Below, one piece after another: positions 16,301 through 24,943 of a stretch of 64,000 nucleotides of DNA (position 1 is its first letter; each line of letters opens with the position of its first letter). Both the position numbers and the translations under genes were made by a program. The stretch is from Streptomyces sp. NBC_01275 (GTDB taxonomy: Bacteria > Actinomycetota > Actinomycetes > Streptomycetales > Streptomycetaceae), in the NCBI RefSeq assembly GCF_026340655.1, contig NZ_JAPEOZ010000001.1:10349474-10413473 (forward strand). Reading direction: 5' to 3'. Under the pieces are notes generated by a model, which saw nothing but the letters and a program-made list of their open reading frames with translations, did no database searches and had not been told where the DNA came from.

Positions 16301-16883
16301 ATGGTGACCTTGGCCAGCCCGTCGGTGGGCACGTCGGTTCGCGCAGCCTCTGCGGCCGTGCTGGATCCTGCCGCGCTGTCTGTCTCGCTCCAGCTGATGG
16401 GCAGCCAGGCGCTGCTGTTCTACCGCCTTGACGAGGAAGGATGCGCACGCCGCGCCCGCGTCTCAGCGGCCCGTCTGGACAGTCTCGATGCGCTGCAGAC
16501 TCTTCTGGAGCTGCCCGTCGACGAGCCCGTCGCCCTCGCCTCGCTGCCCGCACGGCTGCGTTCGGCGGTACGGCGGCTTCCGGCCGGCGCCGCCGACGTC
16601 GATTGCCGTGAGGTCACCCGGCGCGCGGTGCGGCCGCTCACCATTGATCTCGCCGTGGTGCGGGCAAGTGCCGCTGGCGGGCGCGGAGGACTCGAACAAG
16701 CCGGCCGTTTCGCCCCCTTCTGCCGGCGCGCCCGGCCCCAGCGCAAAGAAGCTGAGCGGCTGGTCGATCGCAGGGCTGATTGCGGTGGTGTGGCTATGGA
16801 GCCAGCTCATCGGCTTCGGAGAGGCATCCCCGGCAACGCCGCAAACCCCTACACCATCAGTGTCAGCAAGCGTGGGCCGCTGA
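16301..16883 (+). pseudogene. small membrane protein gene, probably frameshifted, nuclease partner
   Basis: From ATG 16301 the frame reads MVTLASPSVGTSVRAASAAV, MGSQALLFYRLDEEGCARRA and ALQTLLELPVDEPVALASLP with good coding bias to about 16670. The signal then moves to another frame reading AGAEDSNKPAVSPPSAGAPG, SAKKLSGWSIAGLIAVVWLW and ATPQTPTPSVSASVGR. That frame stops at TGA 16881-16883, overlapping the next ATG. The second half (one membrane segment, PTPSVS tail, overlap with an Mrr-type gene) parallels 5143-5490. It is either one gene of about 190 codons with a frameshift or two overlapping genes. Confidence 0.45.
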
Positions 16884-17560
16884 TGCCCCGCCGCTCGCCC
16901 CCGCTGCGCCCGCCCCGAGGCGCCAGGGAACAGGCCGCCGCCGCGGCCGTAGCCTGCGCCGCACTCTGGCTGCTGGCCAAGATCGCCACAGCCACGTGGC
17001 AGGCAGCCGTCCGCATCTGGCCATGGCTCGCCCTCCTCGCAGCCCTCGCCCTCGGCTACGCAGCCTGGCGGTTCATCCGTGAAGTACGGGCCCGGAAGGT
17101 GCGGGCCGAGACGCTGGCCCGGCTCCGGATCACGCTCGCGCAACTCGATGCCATGGATGACCGGGCCTTCGAATTCGCACTGCGTGACCTGCTCCTCCGG
17201 GACGGCTGGAACGCACGGCAGGTCGGCCGACGAGGAGACCAGGCCGCAGACGTCATCGGCGAAGACCGCCAACGCGGCAGGATCGTCCTGCAGGCCAAGC
17301 ACACCACCGTCGCCGGCAAGGTCGGCTCATCCGTGATGTACCAGGTCAAAGGAACCGCAGGCCCCGTCCACGGGGCCGATACCGCAGTCGTGGTCACCAA
17401 CGGCTCCTTCACCCGGGACGCCGAAACATGGGGCGAACGCCACCAGGTGCACTGGGTCGACCGGGACCGCCTGCGCCGGTGGGCCGAACACGGCACACCC
17501 CTGCAAGACCTTCTGCGCCTGCCCACGGCACGCAAGACAGCCTTCCGCCGGGCTGCCTGA
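16883..17560 (+). CDS. membrane-anchored Mrr-type restriction endonuclease-like protein (second copy)
   Basis: 225 residues starting MPRRSPPLRPPRGAREQAAA. Two hydrophobic segments (AAAAAVACAALWLLAKIATA and WPWLALLAALALGYAAWRFI, residues about 15-70) precede an Mrr_cat domain from about residue 90: FEFALRDLLLRDGWNARQVG, RRGDQAADVIGED, GRIVLQAKHTT. The acid and Q-x-K of the PD-(D/E)XK active site are present. The end reads HQVHWVDRDRLRRWAEHGTP, matching the tail of 5487-6188. Start ATG overlaps the previous stop (TGATG). It is one of two such pairs, one on each side of the second tRNA. Confidence 0.8.
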   Translation: MPRRSPPLRPPRGAREQAAAAAVACAALWLLAKIATATWQAAVRIWPWLALLAALALGYAAWRFIREVRARKVRAETLARLRITLAQLDAMDDRAFEFALRDLLLRDGWNARQVGRRGDQAADVIGEDRQRGRIVLQAKHTTVAGKVGSSVMYQVKGTAGPVHGADTAVVVTNGSFTRDAETWGERHQVHWVDRDRLRRWAEHGTPLQDLLRLPTARKTAFRRAA

Positions 17561-17739
17561 AACCAAGCGGAGAAAGCCCGACCCCGAGCAATCGCCCACT
17601 ATCCGCAACCGACGACACCGATCACAGGGCGCGCACGGCTCTCAGCGCGCCCCCGCCAGAGCAGAGACACTGCGCCGCGCCCCTGCTGTACGCGAGAATG
17701 AAGCGAGCCAGCCCCTCACGTATACCGAGGAACCGCGCG

Positions 17740-20205
17740 ATGACCGCCAGCCCCACCGCCGCAGAACACACCGGGCGTCTGGTCCTGCGCACGGACCAGC
17801 AGGAGGGCCTCGCCAACACGGTCCGCCACCTGCGCCGCCCGCGCACCCGCGGGCACGCCGTCTCGGCCTGCGGCACCGGCAAGACTCTCTTCGCACTGCG
17901 CGTAGCCGAGGAACTCGGCGTGCGGCACCTGGCGGTGGCGGTGCCCAGCCTGGACCTGGTCGTGCAATGGGCGGCGGCCGCCCGCGCGGACGGCCGCCGC
18001 GAGCCGATGATCATCGTCTCCTCGCTGCGCGCCGCCTCCCACCCGCTCCTCGCCGAGGCCGAGGTCGACTCGGCCAACGCGGGGGAGTACCTGGCCCACT
18101 GGCTCGGCCGCCACCCCAAGGCGACGGTGTTCTTCACCTACGACTCGCTGTCCAAGATCGAAGAGGCCCAGCACTCCGCAATCTTCCCCGCCCCCCTCTT
18201 CGGCCTGCTGATCGTGGACGAAGCCCACGCCACGGCCGGCACCTGGGAGAAGAAGTGGACCGCGCTGCACGACAACGAGCGCATCCCTGCCGAGCGACGC
18301 CTCTACCTCACCGCCACCCCGTACGTGTGGGAAGCCCCCCGCCTGACCGAGCCCCCCACCACCAGGGCGCAACCCAAGCGCACCACCGCCACCGCACCCG
18401 CCTGGGACGACCCGGCCCTGCTGGCGACCATGGACCAACCGAAGATCTTCGGTCCCCGCCTGCACACCTACTCCCACGCCGACGCCATCGACGACGGCGT
18501 CCTGGCCGACTACCAGCTCGTCGTCCCCACCGTCACCGACACCGAACTGCGCACCGCGCTCACCGATCCGCAAGCCGGGCCCACCGCGCGCCGCACCACC
18601 GCCCTGCACCTGGCCATCCTCAAAGCCATGCGCGAGCAGGACCTGCGGCACGTGTTCGTCTACTTCCAGCAGATCGCCGACGCCGCCGACTTCGCCCGCC
18701 AGTTCGCCCACACCCTGCGCACCCTCCCCGACGAACTGCGCCCCGACTGGGCGGGCGAGACCGTCGTGCAGTCCATCGACGGCACCCACAGCTCCCACCG
18801 GCGCGCCGACATCATCGCCCGCTTCACCGACGCCGAACGGGGAGTACTGGCCAACGCCAAGATCCTCGGCGAAGGCGTCGACCTGCCGGCCGTCGACGGA
18901 GTCGTCTTCGCCGACCGCACCGCCAGCGTCCGCCGCATCGTCCAAGCCCTCGGCCGCGCCCTGCGCAAACCCCCCACCCTCAAGACGAAGACGGCCAGCC
19001 TCGTCATCCCCGCCTACATCCCGCCCGGCGCGGACCCCACCGACCTCCTCGGCACCCCCTACGAGGCTCTCTGGCTGGTCACCGCCGCCCTGCGCCACCA
19101 CGACCAGACCATCGCCGCCCGCGCCCCACGGGCCAAGAACCAGCACCCCGCCCGCGACTCCCACACCTACATCACCCGCCGCTTCCGCTTCGACCACACC
19201 CTCGACCCTTCGGCGATCGCCCGCGCCCTCGACCTGCTGGTGTGGCCCTCCAGCGGCGCCGTCCTGTCCGCCCCCCGCCGCGCCGGTCTCGCCGCCGCCA
19301 TCCGCTACCACGCCGAACACGGCCACCTGCGGGTGCCCGCCGACTACGAGGACGCCTACGGCTATCGGCTGGGCTCCTTCATCACAGGCCAGCGCACCGC
19401 CTGCCGCGCGGGCGCCCTCGATGCGGCGTGGATCGCCGAGCTGGAGGCGCTCGGCATGGTCTGGGACGAGCACGAGGCCCTCTGGCAGGGTCACATGGCC
19501 ACCGTCGAGGCCTTCCACGCCGAGCACGGCCACCTCGCCGTCCCCGCCCACCAGCCCGGTGGCCAGTTCCTCGCCGACCAGCGCACCGCCGCCCGCAACG
19601 GCCGTCTCGCCCCCGCCCGCGACGCCGAACTCACCGCCCTTGACCCGGACTGGAAACTCCCGCACGGCCCCGACTGGCACCGCAAGTACCACGTCATCCG
19701 CCGCCACATTGAAGCCGGCGCCCACCCCGCCACCCTGACCCGCGACACGGTCATCGCAACGGTGAAGGCCGGCAGCTGGCTGCACCGCCAATTCACCACC
19801 TGGACCCAACTCGCCCCCGGGCAGCGCGACCTGCTCACCCGGATCGGCCTCACCCCCGGCCAGGCTCCCCCCAGCACCGGCGCCCCGAGGCGGCGCACCT
19901 TCGCCCAGACCGTGCGGATCCTCGGCCTGTTCGTCGAGCGCTGGGGACGCACCCCCGGCGCCCGCGAGTGGATGGAGGTCGACGGTGAACGCGTCATGAT
20001 CGGCCCCTGGCTCGCCAAGGCCCGCACCAGGCTGAACGCCGGGCAACTCCCGCCCGGCCAGACGCAGATGCTGACCGCGACCCTCGCCGAGCACGGCATC
20101 GAGGCAATCTCCGCTCCTGGCACCACCGAGCCCGAGAACGGGCGAGGACCGGCCGCCGAGCTCAACTCGGTCGCCAGTCCTCGTACTTCGTGCTGCCCCG
20201 CGTGA
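17740..20205 (+). CDS. DEAD/DEAH (SF2) helicase with helicase-associated repeats
   Basis: 821 residues from ATG 17740 after CCGAGGAA. Motif I is GHAVSACGTGKTLFA, motif II LLIVDEAHATAG and motif III LYLTATPYVW. The second RecA domain has HVFVYFQQIADAADFA, ANAKILGEGVDLPAVDGVVF and VRRIVQALGRALRKP. From about residue 530 there are tandem helicase-associated (HA) modules: AAIRYHAEHGHLRVPADYED, YRLGSFITGQRTACRAGALD, TVEAFHAEHGHLAVPAHQPG. Large helicases of this kind lie near the ends of Streptomyces chromosomes and linear plasmids and are linked to transfer or end maintenance (TtrA is the best-known telomere-linked helicase). Whether this is a TtrA orthologue cannot be decided here. Confidence 0.85.
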   Translation: MTASPTAAEHTGRLVLRTDQQEGLANTVRHLRRPRTRGHAVSACGTGKTLFALRVAEELGVRHLAVAVPSLDLVVQWAAAARADGRREPMIIVSSLRAASHPLLAEAEVDSANAGEYLAHWLGRHPKATVFFTYDSLSKIEEAQHSAIFPAPLFGLLIVDEAHATAGTWEKKWTALHDNERIPAERRLYLTATPYVWEAPRLTEPPTTRAQPKRTTATAPAWDDPALLATMDQPKIFGPRLHTYSHADAIDDGVLADYQLVVPTVTDTELRTALTDPQAGPTARRTTALHLAILKAMREQDLRHVFVYFQQIADAADFARQFAHTLRTLPDELRPDWAGETVVQSIDGTHSSHRRADIIARFTDAERGVLANAKILGEGVDLPAVDGVVFADRTASVRRIVQALGRALRKPPTLKTKTASLVIPAYIPPGADPTDLLGTPYEALWLVTAALRHHDQTIAARAPRAKNQHPARDSHTYITRRFRFDHTLDPSAIARALDLLVWPSSGAVLSAPRRAGLAAAIRYHAEHGHLRVPADYEDAYGYRLGSFITGQRTACRAGALDAAWIAELEALGMVWDEHEALWQGHMATVEAFHAEHGHLAVPAHQPGGQFLADQRTAARNGRLAPARDAELTALDPDWKLPHGPDWHRKYHVIRRHIEAGAHPATLTRDTVIATVKAGSWLHRQFTTWTQLAPGQRDLLTRIGLTPGQAPPSTGAPRRRTFAQTVRILGLFVERWGRTPGAREWMEVDGERVMIGPWLAKARTRLNAGQLPPGQTQMLTATLAEHGIEAISAPGTTEPENGRGPAAELNSVASPRTSCCPA

Positions 20206-20306
20206 TCGGCTGGGGAGCGGTGTCATGGCATGGGTCTTGTTGCAGAGCGTGGCGGAAACCAAGGGAACGCTGCGCAGGCGGGGTCCATGATGGGCGTTCT
20301 GGCCGT

Positions 20307-20326
20307 CTATCTGACAAATCCGCTAA
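20307..20326. other. CTATCTGACAAA-N4-CTAA element, copy 1
   Basis: The 12-mer CTATCTGACAAA (20307-20318), four bases, then CTAA. The same layout occurs at 63735-63754 near the right end. Function unknown. Confidence 0.5.
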
Positions 20327-20492
20327 TGATCACTGAGTGAGCGATGGGCCTGGCCTGGGAATCTAGTGATCATTCAGGATTCCTTGCTGTGAGGCTTCGG
20401 GTCCCTGAGCTGTGGTTTCTATGCAGCTTCGGACGTGGGGGGAGGTCCTGAGGTGCAAATCTAGTGACCATTTCAGAATGTAGTGATCAGTG
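20324..20492. repeat. iteron-like cluster of TAGTGATCA repeats
   Basis: Three copies in the same orientation: AATCTAGTGATCATTCAG (20360-20377), AATCTAGTGACCATTTCAG (20458-20476) and AATGTAGTGATCAGTG (20477-20492). A fourth copy is inverted (TAATGATCACTGAG, 20324-20337). They fill the AT-richer part of the 753-bp gap after the helicase. Plausible roles are a replication or partition iteron set, or an operator; no gene starts directly behind them. Confidence 0.75.
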
Positions 20493-20906
20493 CGGGATTT
20501 CTTTACTGCTGCGCCGGCTCAGGCGAAGGGTATGCGCTGGCCTGGCGGGTCCTGGCTGCGGGGGAGTGTCGGCCCTGCGGCGGTGCCAAGGCCAAGCGTG
20601 TGGCCTTCCTGGGGGCTGACCAGAGCCGGGCCAGCTGTATCGGTCCGGGACGAGGGAGTCCTTCTCCACGCGGCCGCGCCCGCGGCCCCCGGCTCGACGG
20701 CGCCCCTGGCCCGTTCGGTCAACGCGCTCATCCTGTGGTCGGGATCCTCAGCGCACCTGAGTAGTCACCGCTCGTCCGGAAGTAAACCCGCAGGACAGCG
20801 GGTTCCATCGCCGGAGACGCAACGCGTCTGGCGGCCTTGGACGCTTCCGGCGGGAGTGTTCTTCCTGGGATCGGCATGAATCTGAAGGACTGGCGGAGGC
20901 GGATGT

Positions 20907-20923
20907 TGAGTATGCGCTACTCA
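20907..20923. promoter_or_regulatory. TGAGT-N7-ACTCA operator-like palindrome
   Basis: A perfect 5+5 inverted repeat 36 bp upstream of the oxidoreductase start. The same 17-bp pattern recurs perfectly at 46123-46139 and, apart from one outer base, at 52780-52796. Confidence 0.55.
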
Positions 20924-20958
20924 CATGTCCGCGGTGTCGGCCTGATATCGATGGATAC

Positions 20959-21879
20959 ATGCGCCGAGTAATGCAGAGCAGGTTGGGCGGTCCGGATGTT
21001 CTCGAGGTTGTCGAGGTTGATGTGCCGCAACCTGGACCGGCAGAGGTCCTGGTCGAGGTAAAGGCCGCCGGCGTGAATCCGGTCGACTGGAAGGTGCGCA
21101 CCGGGGGAGGCTTGGGCGAACCGCCCTTCTCTGTCGGCTGGGACGTCTCAGGAGTGGTGGCGGCCGTCGGAGCCGGTGTGACGCGCTTCAGGCCGGGAGA
21201 CGAGGTCTTTGGAATGCCACGGTTTCCGGCCGAGGCAGGAGCGTACGCGGAGTTCGTGACCGCTCCGTCGAGACACCTTGTTCTCAAGCCGCCCGGCATG
21301 AGCCATGTCCAAGCGGCGGGCCTTCCCCTGGCGGGTCTTGCCGCTTGGCAGGCGCTGGTGGCGGTGGCTGGGGCCGCTGTCGGAGAGCGGGTACTCATTC
21401 CGGCCGCGGCGGGAGGCGTCGGCCACCTCGCCGTTCAGATCGCCAAGGCTCACGGTGCCTACGTCATCGCGACCGCTAGCGGAGCAAAGCACGACTTCGT
21501 AAGGGGCCTTGGCGCCGATGAGGTCATCGACTACAGGAGCTCTGAAGTGAGCTCCCAGGTGAGAGACGTCGATGTCCTTCTGGCTACCATCGCTGGGCAG
21601 ATCCGGGACCTGGCTGAGGTGTTGGTGCCCGGTGGCCGAGTCGTCGCACTCAACGGCGCCGATGCGGACACGGTTCAATGGGCCGCGCAGAACGGTCTCC
21701 GAGCCGACTTCATGCTGGTGGAACCTGATCGGGCCGACCTGGAAACCCTGGCTTCTCTCGCCGAAGGAGGTCGGATCACGGTCCACATCGATCGCACATT
21801 TCCTCTTGAACGGGTGATCGACGCCCACCGCCTGGGCGAGGAGGGTCGAACCACAGGGAAGATCGTTCTGATTCCGTAG
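20959..21879 (+). CDS. NADP-dependent quinone oxidoreductase-like (MDR family)
   Basis: 306 residues, zinc-independent medium-chain reductase. The GroES-like N-terminal half shows AEVLVEVKAAGVNPVDWKVR and FSVGWDVSGVVAAVGAGVTR. The Rossmann motif is RVLIPAAAGGVGHLAVQIAK near residue 150. The end reads FPLERVIDAHRLGEEGRTTG, the usual family tail. It probably reduces quinones or activated C=C bonds with NADPH in the cytosol. The first ATG (20959) lacks a good ribosome site; ATG 20971 (MQSRLGGPDV) is an alternative. A TGAGT-N7-ACTCA site lies just upstream. Confidence 0.9.
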   Translation: MRRVMQSRLGGPDVLEVVEVDVPQPGPAEVLVEVKAAGVNPVDWKVRTGGGLGEPPFSVGWDVSGVVAAVGAGVTRFRPGDEVFGMPRFPAEAGAYAEFVTAPSRHLVLKPPGMSHVQAAGLPLAGLAAWQALVAVAGAAVGERVLIPAAAGGVGHLAVQIAKAHGAYVIATASGAKHDFVRGLGADEVIDYRSSEVSSQVRDVDVLLATIAGQIRDLAEVLVPGGRVVALNGADADTVQWAAQNGLRADFMLVEPDRADLETLASLAEGGRITVHIDRTFPLERVIDAHRLGEEGRTTGKIVLIP

Positions 21880-22007
21880 ATGAATGCAGGCGACAAGGGC
21901 GTGCCGTGCTGCAAGCCGGTCGACGTTGTCGGTGGAGGGGGGAGGTGTGTCCCCCTTACGACCTGGTGCGCGATTGGGGTCGGCCGTCCGTAGTGGAGGA
22001 TGGCCCT

Positions 22008-22454
22008 ATGCATGCTCTCTTCGACAGTCCCGGGCTCCGTCGCGTCTCGCTGGGCGAGTACCCCTTGTGGGACGAGGCTCTTGCGCTCCTCAACCGGGAC
22101 TTGGCAGTGACTCTTCCTGGGCAGGGGCCCCTGCAACTGGTGGCCCAGCCTTCCTACGAGGCGGGCGAGCCGGAGTATGTCTACGTTGCGCTGGCCAGTG
22201 GCGAGTGGCACGGCGGTCACCTGTACCCAAAGGTGGCCGAAGACCCTGCTCATGCCTTGGCGATCGTCGCCGACGCCGCGCAGGATACCGTCGCTGAGCG
22301 TCTGTGGCAGGCGTGGCCCCTGTGCGTCGAACACAACCTGGGCATGCATGCGCGCGAGGCGGAGGGGCAGCTCTCCTGGTGGTGCGCCGGAGAGCGGCCG
22401 CGTCTCGGGCCGGCCCACATCCGTGCGGCCGTGGGCGCGCTCGACACCTCCTGA
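22008..22454 (+). CDS. conserved hypothetical protein, 148 aa
   Basis: Starts MHALFDSPGLRRVSLGEYPL at ATG 22008 with TGGAGGA upstream; ends HIRAAVGALDTS. Acidic, soluble, no membrane segment or known motif. It contains a YVYVALASGEWHGGHLYPKV strand-like region. A role cannot be inferred. It is probably not in an operon with its neighbours: 128 bp from the oxidoreductase, followed by a transposase relic. Confidence 0.65.
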   Translation: MHALFDSPGLRRVSLGEYPLWDEALALLNRDLAVTLPGQGPLQLVAQPSYEAGEPEYVYVALASGEWHGGHLYPKVAEDPAHALAIVADAAQDTVAERLWQAWPLCVEHNLGMHAREAEGQLSWWCAGERPRLGPAHIRAAVGALDTS

Positions 22455-22581
22455 GCCGCCCGCATCGCCGCAACCGCAAGCGATGGAGTGCAGATCGACG
22501 TCATGTTGCGCGGCAGTCGCAGCGGGTGCGCCGTGACGTGAAGGGGGCCGTGCGGGTTGGGTGTTCATATGACGCAATACC

Positions 22582-22917
22582 TTGGCCGCAGGGCCCTTGT
22601 CCCATCCCGTCTTCACCGGACTTCAGCACCGTCGACTCGGCGCGCTGATCGGCGAGTCGGCTCATGCGTGGATGGCGTCCGAGGAGGGTCGACTGCACAA
22701 CCGCAGGGGTCGCGGGCGTCTGAGGGCAGTCGGAGCCGGCCCGAACCATCAGTGGGTGTTCGCCGACCGGATCATCGCCACCCTGATCGTCCTGCGGTTC
22801 CAGCTTCCTCATACAGCTCTGGCTGTTCTCTACGGCGTGGACCGCTCAACGATCACCCGGGCCGTCCATGAGATCCGTCCACTGCTGGCTGCCCGCGTCT
22901 TCGCTGTGCCAGGACAC
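22582..22917 (+). pseudogene. IS5-like (DDE_Tnp_4 type) transposase N-terminal fragment
   Basis: Reads HPVFTGLQHRRLGALIGESA, NHQWVFADRIIATLIVLRFQ, LYGVDRSTITRAVHEIRPLL and ARVFAVPG. This is the helix-turn-helix domain of HARBI1/DDE_4-type transposases. Transposase similarity stops at about 22917. The remaining frame overlaps the 3' end of the convergent ornithine cyclodeaminase gene and is not transposase. Confidence 0.65.
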
Positions 22918-22977
22918 CAGACCTGCGGCTTCCCACCTGTCCGGCCAGGAGGCCGCGTTGAGTTCGCCGGCAGGACT

Positions 22978-24012
22978 TCAAGCGACCTCTGGCGTGCCCG
23001 CCTCCGCCGTCTGCCGATGCACCTCCCGCGCGTGCGCAGGAATCTGTGTGGAACGCCGGGGTGCGCCGAGCATGTCGAGAGCCACCTCCGCGGCGGCCAG
23101 ATCCTGGACGCCGAGGCCGATGAGCTTGCAGATGGTGATCTCCTCGTCGTTCTCCCGGCCGGGTGCCGATCCGGCGAGGACCTCACCGAGCTCCGCGTCG
23201 ACCCGGCGGTCCTCTTCCGCAAGCCGTGACAGATCGCCGTGGACGGCGGTGAGTTCACGGCTGTCGACCACGATCCGGTCCGCCCGCCTCAGGCTGTCGG
23301 AGGTCAGCTCCGCCTTCGTCGGATCGTCGGCGCCCACCGCGTTGATGTGCACCCCGGGTGTCAGCCATGACGCGCGCACCAGCGGTTCGGTGCTGGAGGT
23401 CGCCGTCACCACTACGTCGGCGCCGTCGAACGCGGCCTGGGCGCTGTCCACGCCGATGACGCGCAGATCCGGCCGCCTGGCATGCAACGCGGCGGCGAGC
23501 GACTGGACGTGGGACGCGCGCCGTCCCCACACGCGTACCTCGCGCAGCGGGAGTTCGTCGGCCACGGCCAGCGTCTGGAGGTAGGCCTGAGCGCCGGTGC
23601 CGATGACCCCCAGGACGCGGGAGTCGCGCCGCGCCATCATCCGCGCGGCGAGGGCTCCCGCGGCGGCCGTCCGCACGTCCGAGAGGTGGTGCTCGTCGTC
23701 CAGGAGCGCCCGCAGGTCACCGGTCGCCGCGTCGAAGACGGCGACGACGCCGCTCCCGGGCGTTCCTGCGCGACGTGCACGCTCGAGGAACCACGAGGCG
23801 ACCTTGACGGTGAAGACCTGCCGGCCGGGCAGCCACGCCGACTTCACGTGGACGTCGCCGTCGGGACCGGCAGGGGCGAACACGGCCACCGGTGCGTCCC
23901 CGAGCCCTCGGCTGTAGTCGCGCAGGGCGGCAGCGACGGGCTCCAGCACGTCCCCGTAGCCGACCGTGCTGCGGATCTCCTGCGGCCCGAAGTAGGCGGG
24001 TCCGCCGATCAC
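22978..24012 (-). CDS. ornithine cyclodeaminase / mu-crystallin family protein
   Basis: 344 residues from GTG 24012. The NAD(P)-binding region is RVLGVIGTGAQAYLQTLAVA near residue 125. Upstream is VKVASWFLERARRAGTPGSG and DVRTAAAGALAARMMA; downstream FDGADVVVTATSSTEPLVRA and TPGVHINAVGADDPTKAELT. Members deaminate ornithine, lysine or related amino acids, or reduce ketimines, and several make unusual amino acids for natural products. Its GTG overlaps the stop of the PhzF gene by 4 bp, so the two are co-translated. The gene starts VIGGPAYFGPQEIRSTVGYG, the normal family N-terminus. Confidence 0.88.
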   Translation of the reverse strand: MIGGPAYFGPQEIRSTVGYGDVLEPVAAALRDYSRGLGDAPVAVFAPAGPDGDVHVKSAWLPGRQVFTVKVASWFLERARRAGTPGSGVVAVFDAATGDLRALLDDEHHLSDVRTAAAGALAARMMARRDSRVLGVIGTGAQAYLQTLAVADELPLREVRVWGRRASHVQSLAAALHARRPDLRVIGVDSAQAAFDGADVVVTATSSTEPLVRASWLTPGVHINAVGADDPTKAELTSDSLRRADRIVVDSRELTAVHGDLSRLAEEDRRVDAELGEVLAGSAPGRENDEEITICKLIGLGVQDLAAAEVALDMLGAPRRSTQIPAHAREVHRQTAEAGTPEVA

Positions 24013-24872
24013 TGCGGCAGCCCTTCGAGGCGCCCCTGGGCGACGACGGCGACCTCTCCGCCGACCCGCACGGAGGCGATGTCCTGCGGACCGCCGTGGG
24101 CGCTGATCGTCATTTCGCTGGGGCGGCCGCAGAACTGGCCCTGGCGCAGCACCTGTTGGTCGCCGTCCCCGAGCCGTCCGTGCCGGCGGAGGTAGGCGGC
24201 CACACACCCTGCCGCGCTGCCGGTGGCCACATCCTCGACGACGCCGTCGTTGTTCCAGTGCCGTCCTTCCAGGGCGTCGGCGTCCAGAAGGTAGGCGAAC
24301 TGCGCTCCGACCCGGGCCAGCGGTCCTGCGATGTCGGACGGGATCCTGGCCCGCTTCAGCGCTCCCGTCCGTACGGGAACGATCAAATAGTGCAGCCCGG
24401 TCGAGACGACCTCGGGACGCAGTTCGGCGTGCAGGTCCTCCTCGTCCAGGCGGAACCAGGAGGCCAGGTCTTTCAGCACGGGCCGTCCGAGGAATTGGGG
24501 AGGGCCCTGGTCGAGAACGCTCGCGTACCTGCCGCGGTCACGGCGCTCGGTGACGACCTCCACCGTGCGCGCCTTCAGCTCGAGCGTCCATGTACGGCTG
24601 GTGTCGCCGCCCGCCATGGCATGCAGAACGCTTGCCGCCCCGATGACCGGATGTCCGGCGAAATCCAGCTCCTCACTGAGATCGAACACCCGTGCCCGCC
24701 ATGCGTCGCCCGCCTCCTCCTTCTGATCCAGGAAGATGGATTCGAAGTGACGCATTTCCTCGGTGATCCGCTGCATTTGGGATCCGTTCAGGCCTGCTGC
24801 ACCGGGAAAAACAGCAAGACTGTTCCCGCTGAAAGGCGTTCCGCTGAAGACGTCGACATGAAAGTAGTGCAT
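24009..24872 (-). CDS. PhzF-family isomerase/epimerase-like protein
   Basis: 287 residues from ATG 24872, starting MHYFHVDVFSGTPFSGNSLA. The catalytic glutamate is in RHFESIFL. Both half-domains of the diaminopimelate-epimerase-like fold are present: ELDFAGHPVIGAASVLHA early, VEDVATGSAAGCVAAYLRRH late. Many family members act on unsaturated amino-acid-like substrates. With the ornithine cyclodeaminase-family gene behind it, the pair suggests a small amino-acid-modifying route, substrate unknown. Divergent from a LysR regulator across a 71-bp gap. No good ribosome site is visible. Confidence 0.88.
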   Translation of the reverse strand: MHYFHVDVFSGTPFSGNSLAVFPGAAGLNGSQMQRITEEMRHFESIFLDQKEEAGDAWRARVFDLSEELDFAGHPVIGAASVLHAMAGGDTSRTWTLELKARTVEVVTERRDRGRYASVLDQGPPQFLGRPVLKDLASWFRLDEEDLHAELRPEVVSTGLHYLIVPVRTGALKRARIPSDIAGPLARVGAQFAYLLDADALEGRHWNNDGVVEDVATGSAAGCVAAYLRRHGRLGDGDQQVLRQGQFCGRPSEMTISAHGGPQDIASVRVGGEVAVVAQGRLEGLPQ

Positions 24873-24911
24873 GGGCCGACGCTACCGATGGGCTGAAACG
24901 AGCGGAACCCT

Positions 24912-24929
24912 CCCCCTGAACAGAGGGGG
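24912..24929. promoter_or_regulatory. palindrome in the LysR/PhzF divergent promoter
   Basis: CCCCCT (24912-24917) and AGGGGG (24924-24929) separated by GAACAG. It sits in the 71-bp intergenic gap, 15 bp before the LysR start, a natural site for LysR control of both directions. Confidence 0.4.
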
Positions 24930-24943
24930 CATAGCATGTCGTT

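Noticed and set aside
17716..20262. 848-codon minus-strand frame opposite the SF2 helicase
   Set aside because: It is glycine/valine-rich shadow sequence; the plus strand has all helicase motifs and correct third-position bias.
20360..20492. attC/integron-like repeats
   Set aside because: Copies are short, lack attC core sites and stem structure, and no integrase is present.
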